Shown here: positions 4,445 through 5,670 of the stretch, piece by piece | How the letters are laid out: each line of letters opens with the position of its first letter | Position numbering within the stretch: position 1 is the first letter of the stretch | Origin: Gammaproteobacteria bacterium | GTDB lineage: Bacteria > Pseudomonadota > Gammaproteobacteria > UBA6429 > Thiohalophilaceae | NCBI GenBank assembly: GCA_011052165.1 | Contig: DRJN01000405.1 | Location: forward strand, 1-5,670 | Direction: 5' to 3' | DNA: 5,670 nt | The notes under the pieces: model-generated | The model's database searches: none | Seen by the model: only the letters and a program-made list of their open reading frames with translations | Told to the model about the DNA's origin: nothing | Translations under genes and position numbers: made by a program

Positions 4445-5670
4445 ATGGAAAAAAATAAACCCCTGAAAAAATTTGTTTATCAGATCCTCATCCGCCGGCT
4501 GACACTGGCGTCACTTATCATTGCCGGTGTATTCTCATTCATAGCCTATGAGCATTCCAAAGACATGGTCATTGATACAGTGATTAAGGTGTCGCAGTTG
4601 AAAATCAGCATGGTCCGGGCTCAATTCAGACAACTGATGAAAAAAGGTGATCTGGAAACAAAACAGGCACTGCTTGAAGCCATAAACTATCCCCCGGGTT
4701 CAAACATACGCATCAGGGAAGGACGCTATGTATACGCCATGCTTTATAATAACCAAGGTCATCATATTGAAGCCTATGAAGATAACCACTATGCCTCATT
4801 AGAGGCAGTCAAACAATATATCAGTAAGATACCGGCAAGCTATCCCCATACCGACAAGCTTGAATATTCAGTAATAAGTATTGCCGGACGACCCTATATC
4901 TATACCAACACCCGCCTGATCGCAGATCCACAGTCCTCTATCTATCTGCATGCCGTATTTGCCATCTCTGACTATGCCATTGAACTGGTCAGAAAGCAGA
5001 TCATAGAAACCGTTTTTTATGTATTCGCCATTGTCTTTTCAACCACCTTGCTGCTCTATCCTGTGATTACCCACCTGGCTGGAAAGCTCTCTGACTTTTC
5101 AACCAGCCTGCTCAACGCCAACCTTGAGATGCTGGAGGTACTGGGGGCAACTATTGCAAAACGCGATAGTGATACTGATGCGCATAATTACCGCGTCACT
5201 ATTTATGCAGTCGCTCTTGCAGAAGCAATCGGTCTCGACAAAAGAGAAATAAAGTCACTGATAAAAGGTTCATTTCTGCATGATGTCGGCAAGATTGGCA
5301 TCCGCGATAATATCCTTCTCAAACCCGGGAAGCTGGACCAACAGGAGTTTTCAGCCATGAAAGATCATGTCGCCCACGGCCTGGATATTATTCATAAATC
5401 CGACTGGCTGAAGGATGCCGAAGATGTCGTAGGCGGGCACCATGAAAAATATAATGGTCAGGGTTATCCTCAAGGTCTGGCCGCTGACGCCATTCCGTTG
5501 AATGCCCGGATTTTCGCCATTGCTGATGTCTTCGATGCCCTGACATCCCATCGTCCTTATAAAGAACCTTTTTCATTAAAAAAAACCATGCAAATTATTG
5601 AACAGGACAAGGGTTCTCATTTCGAACCTGAACTAGTGGACAAGTTCAGCTATATCGCCAGTAATCTGTA
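4445..5670 (+). CDS. Membrane-anchored HD-GYP domain protein, probable cyclic-di-GMP phosphodiesterase (3' end outside window)
   Basis: The frame is open from ATG 4445 to the window edge, 408 codons and two bases, with no stop. A transmembrane segment at about 19-35 and another at about 189-209 bracket a roughly 150-residue periplasmic sensor region (36-188) whose family I do not recognise. The cytoplasmic half is an HD-GYP domain with intact metal and catalytic motifs: HNYR (H247, R250), HDVGKIGI (H279-D280, K283), KDHVAHG (H308, H311), HHEKYNGQGYP (H332-H333, GYP at 340-342) and IADVFDAL (D361). Such proteins hydrolyse cyclic-di-GMP to GMP or pGpG, controlling attachment and motility. HFEPELVDKF (392-401) is where HD-GYP domains normally end, so only a few residues are probably missing. 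AGGGA stands 10 bases before the start. It is 50 bp after arsM with no terminator between, so it may be read through from it. Its base composition is lower in G+C than the ArsR-rhodanese gene. Confidence 0.92.
   Translation, partial: MEKNKPLKKFVYQILIRRLTLASLIIAGVFSFIAYEHSKDMVIDTVIKVSQLKISMVRAQFRQLMKKGDLETKQALLEAINYPPGSNIRIREGRYVYAMLYNNQGHHIEAYEDNHYASLEAVKQYISKIPASYPHTDKLEYSVISIAGRPYIYTNTRLIADPQSSIYLHAVFAISDYAIELVRKQIIETVFYVFAIVFSTTLLLYPVITHLAGKLSDFSTSLLNANLEMLEVLGATIAKRDSDTDAHNYRVTIYAVALAEAIGLDKREIKSLIKGSFLHDVGKIGIRDNILLKPGKLDQQEFSAMKDHVAHGLDIIHKSDWLKDAEDVVGGHHEKYNGQGYPQGLAADAIPLNARIFAIADVFDALTSHRPYKEPFSLKKTMQIIEQDKGSHFEPELVDKFSYIASNL

Noticed and set aside
5351..5576. Minus-strand frames at the right end
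   Set aside because: They lie fully opposite the HD-GYP catalytic core, whose motifs make the plus-strand frame certain.

Overview
The window reads as chromosomal DNA of a gammaproteobacterium, probably an environmental lineage with active sulfur metabolism. This rests on protein character (DsrE-type and rhodanese proteins, a DedA-rhodanese fusion, an ArsR-rhodanese fusion, an HD-GYP protein) and on intergenic repeats of a kind common in such genomes. No taxonomic marker is present, so the placement is tentative. No rRNA, tRNA, CRISPR array, transposase or integrase was seen.

Layout. Positions 1-213 hold no recognisable gene, only two inverted repeats (16-72 and 134-184). On the minus strand, read right to left, come a membrane sterol-desaturase/fatty-acid-hydroxylase family protein (2602-1751), then 21 bp later a DedA/TVP38-type membrane protein fused to a rhodanese domain (1729-767), then, after about 200 bp containing a repeat element and a terminator-like hairpin, a small soluble DsrE-family protein (567-214). 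On the plus strand, diverging from the desaturase gene, come an ArsR-family regulator fused to a rhodanese domain (2727-3386), an arsenite S-adenosylmethionine methyltransferase, arsM (3525-4394), and a two-TM HD-GYP protein (from 4445) that is still open at the window end.

A 24-bp near-perfect dyad (2681-2704) lies in the 124-bp divergent intergenic region. It has the size and place of an ArsR-family operator and could let the fusion regulator control both its own transcript and the desaturase-DedA transcript.

The genes can be read together as a sulfur- or metalloid-responsive locus. Three of the six proteins (DsrE, DedA-rhodanese, ArsR-rhodanese) carry sulfur-transfer domains. The regulator has no cysteine in its winged-helix half: its only two cysteines sit in the rhodanese active loop, which suggests it senses a reactive sulfur species or another thiophile through the rhodanese domain rather than through a classical ArsR metal site. 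ArsM supplies arsenic methylation, and the two membrane proteins suggest envelope modification or transport. That joint function is inference. Two copies of a roughly 69-bp dispersed repeat, one on each arm of the locus, show that small repeat elements have colonised the intergenic gaps, including the gap between arsR and arsM.
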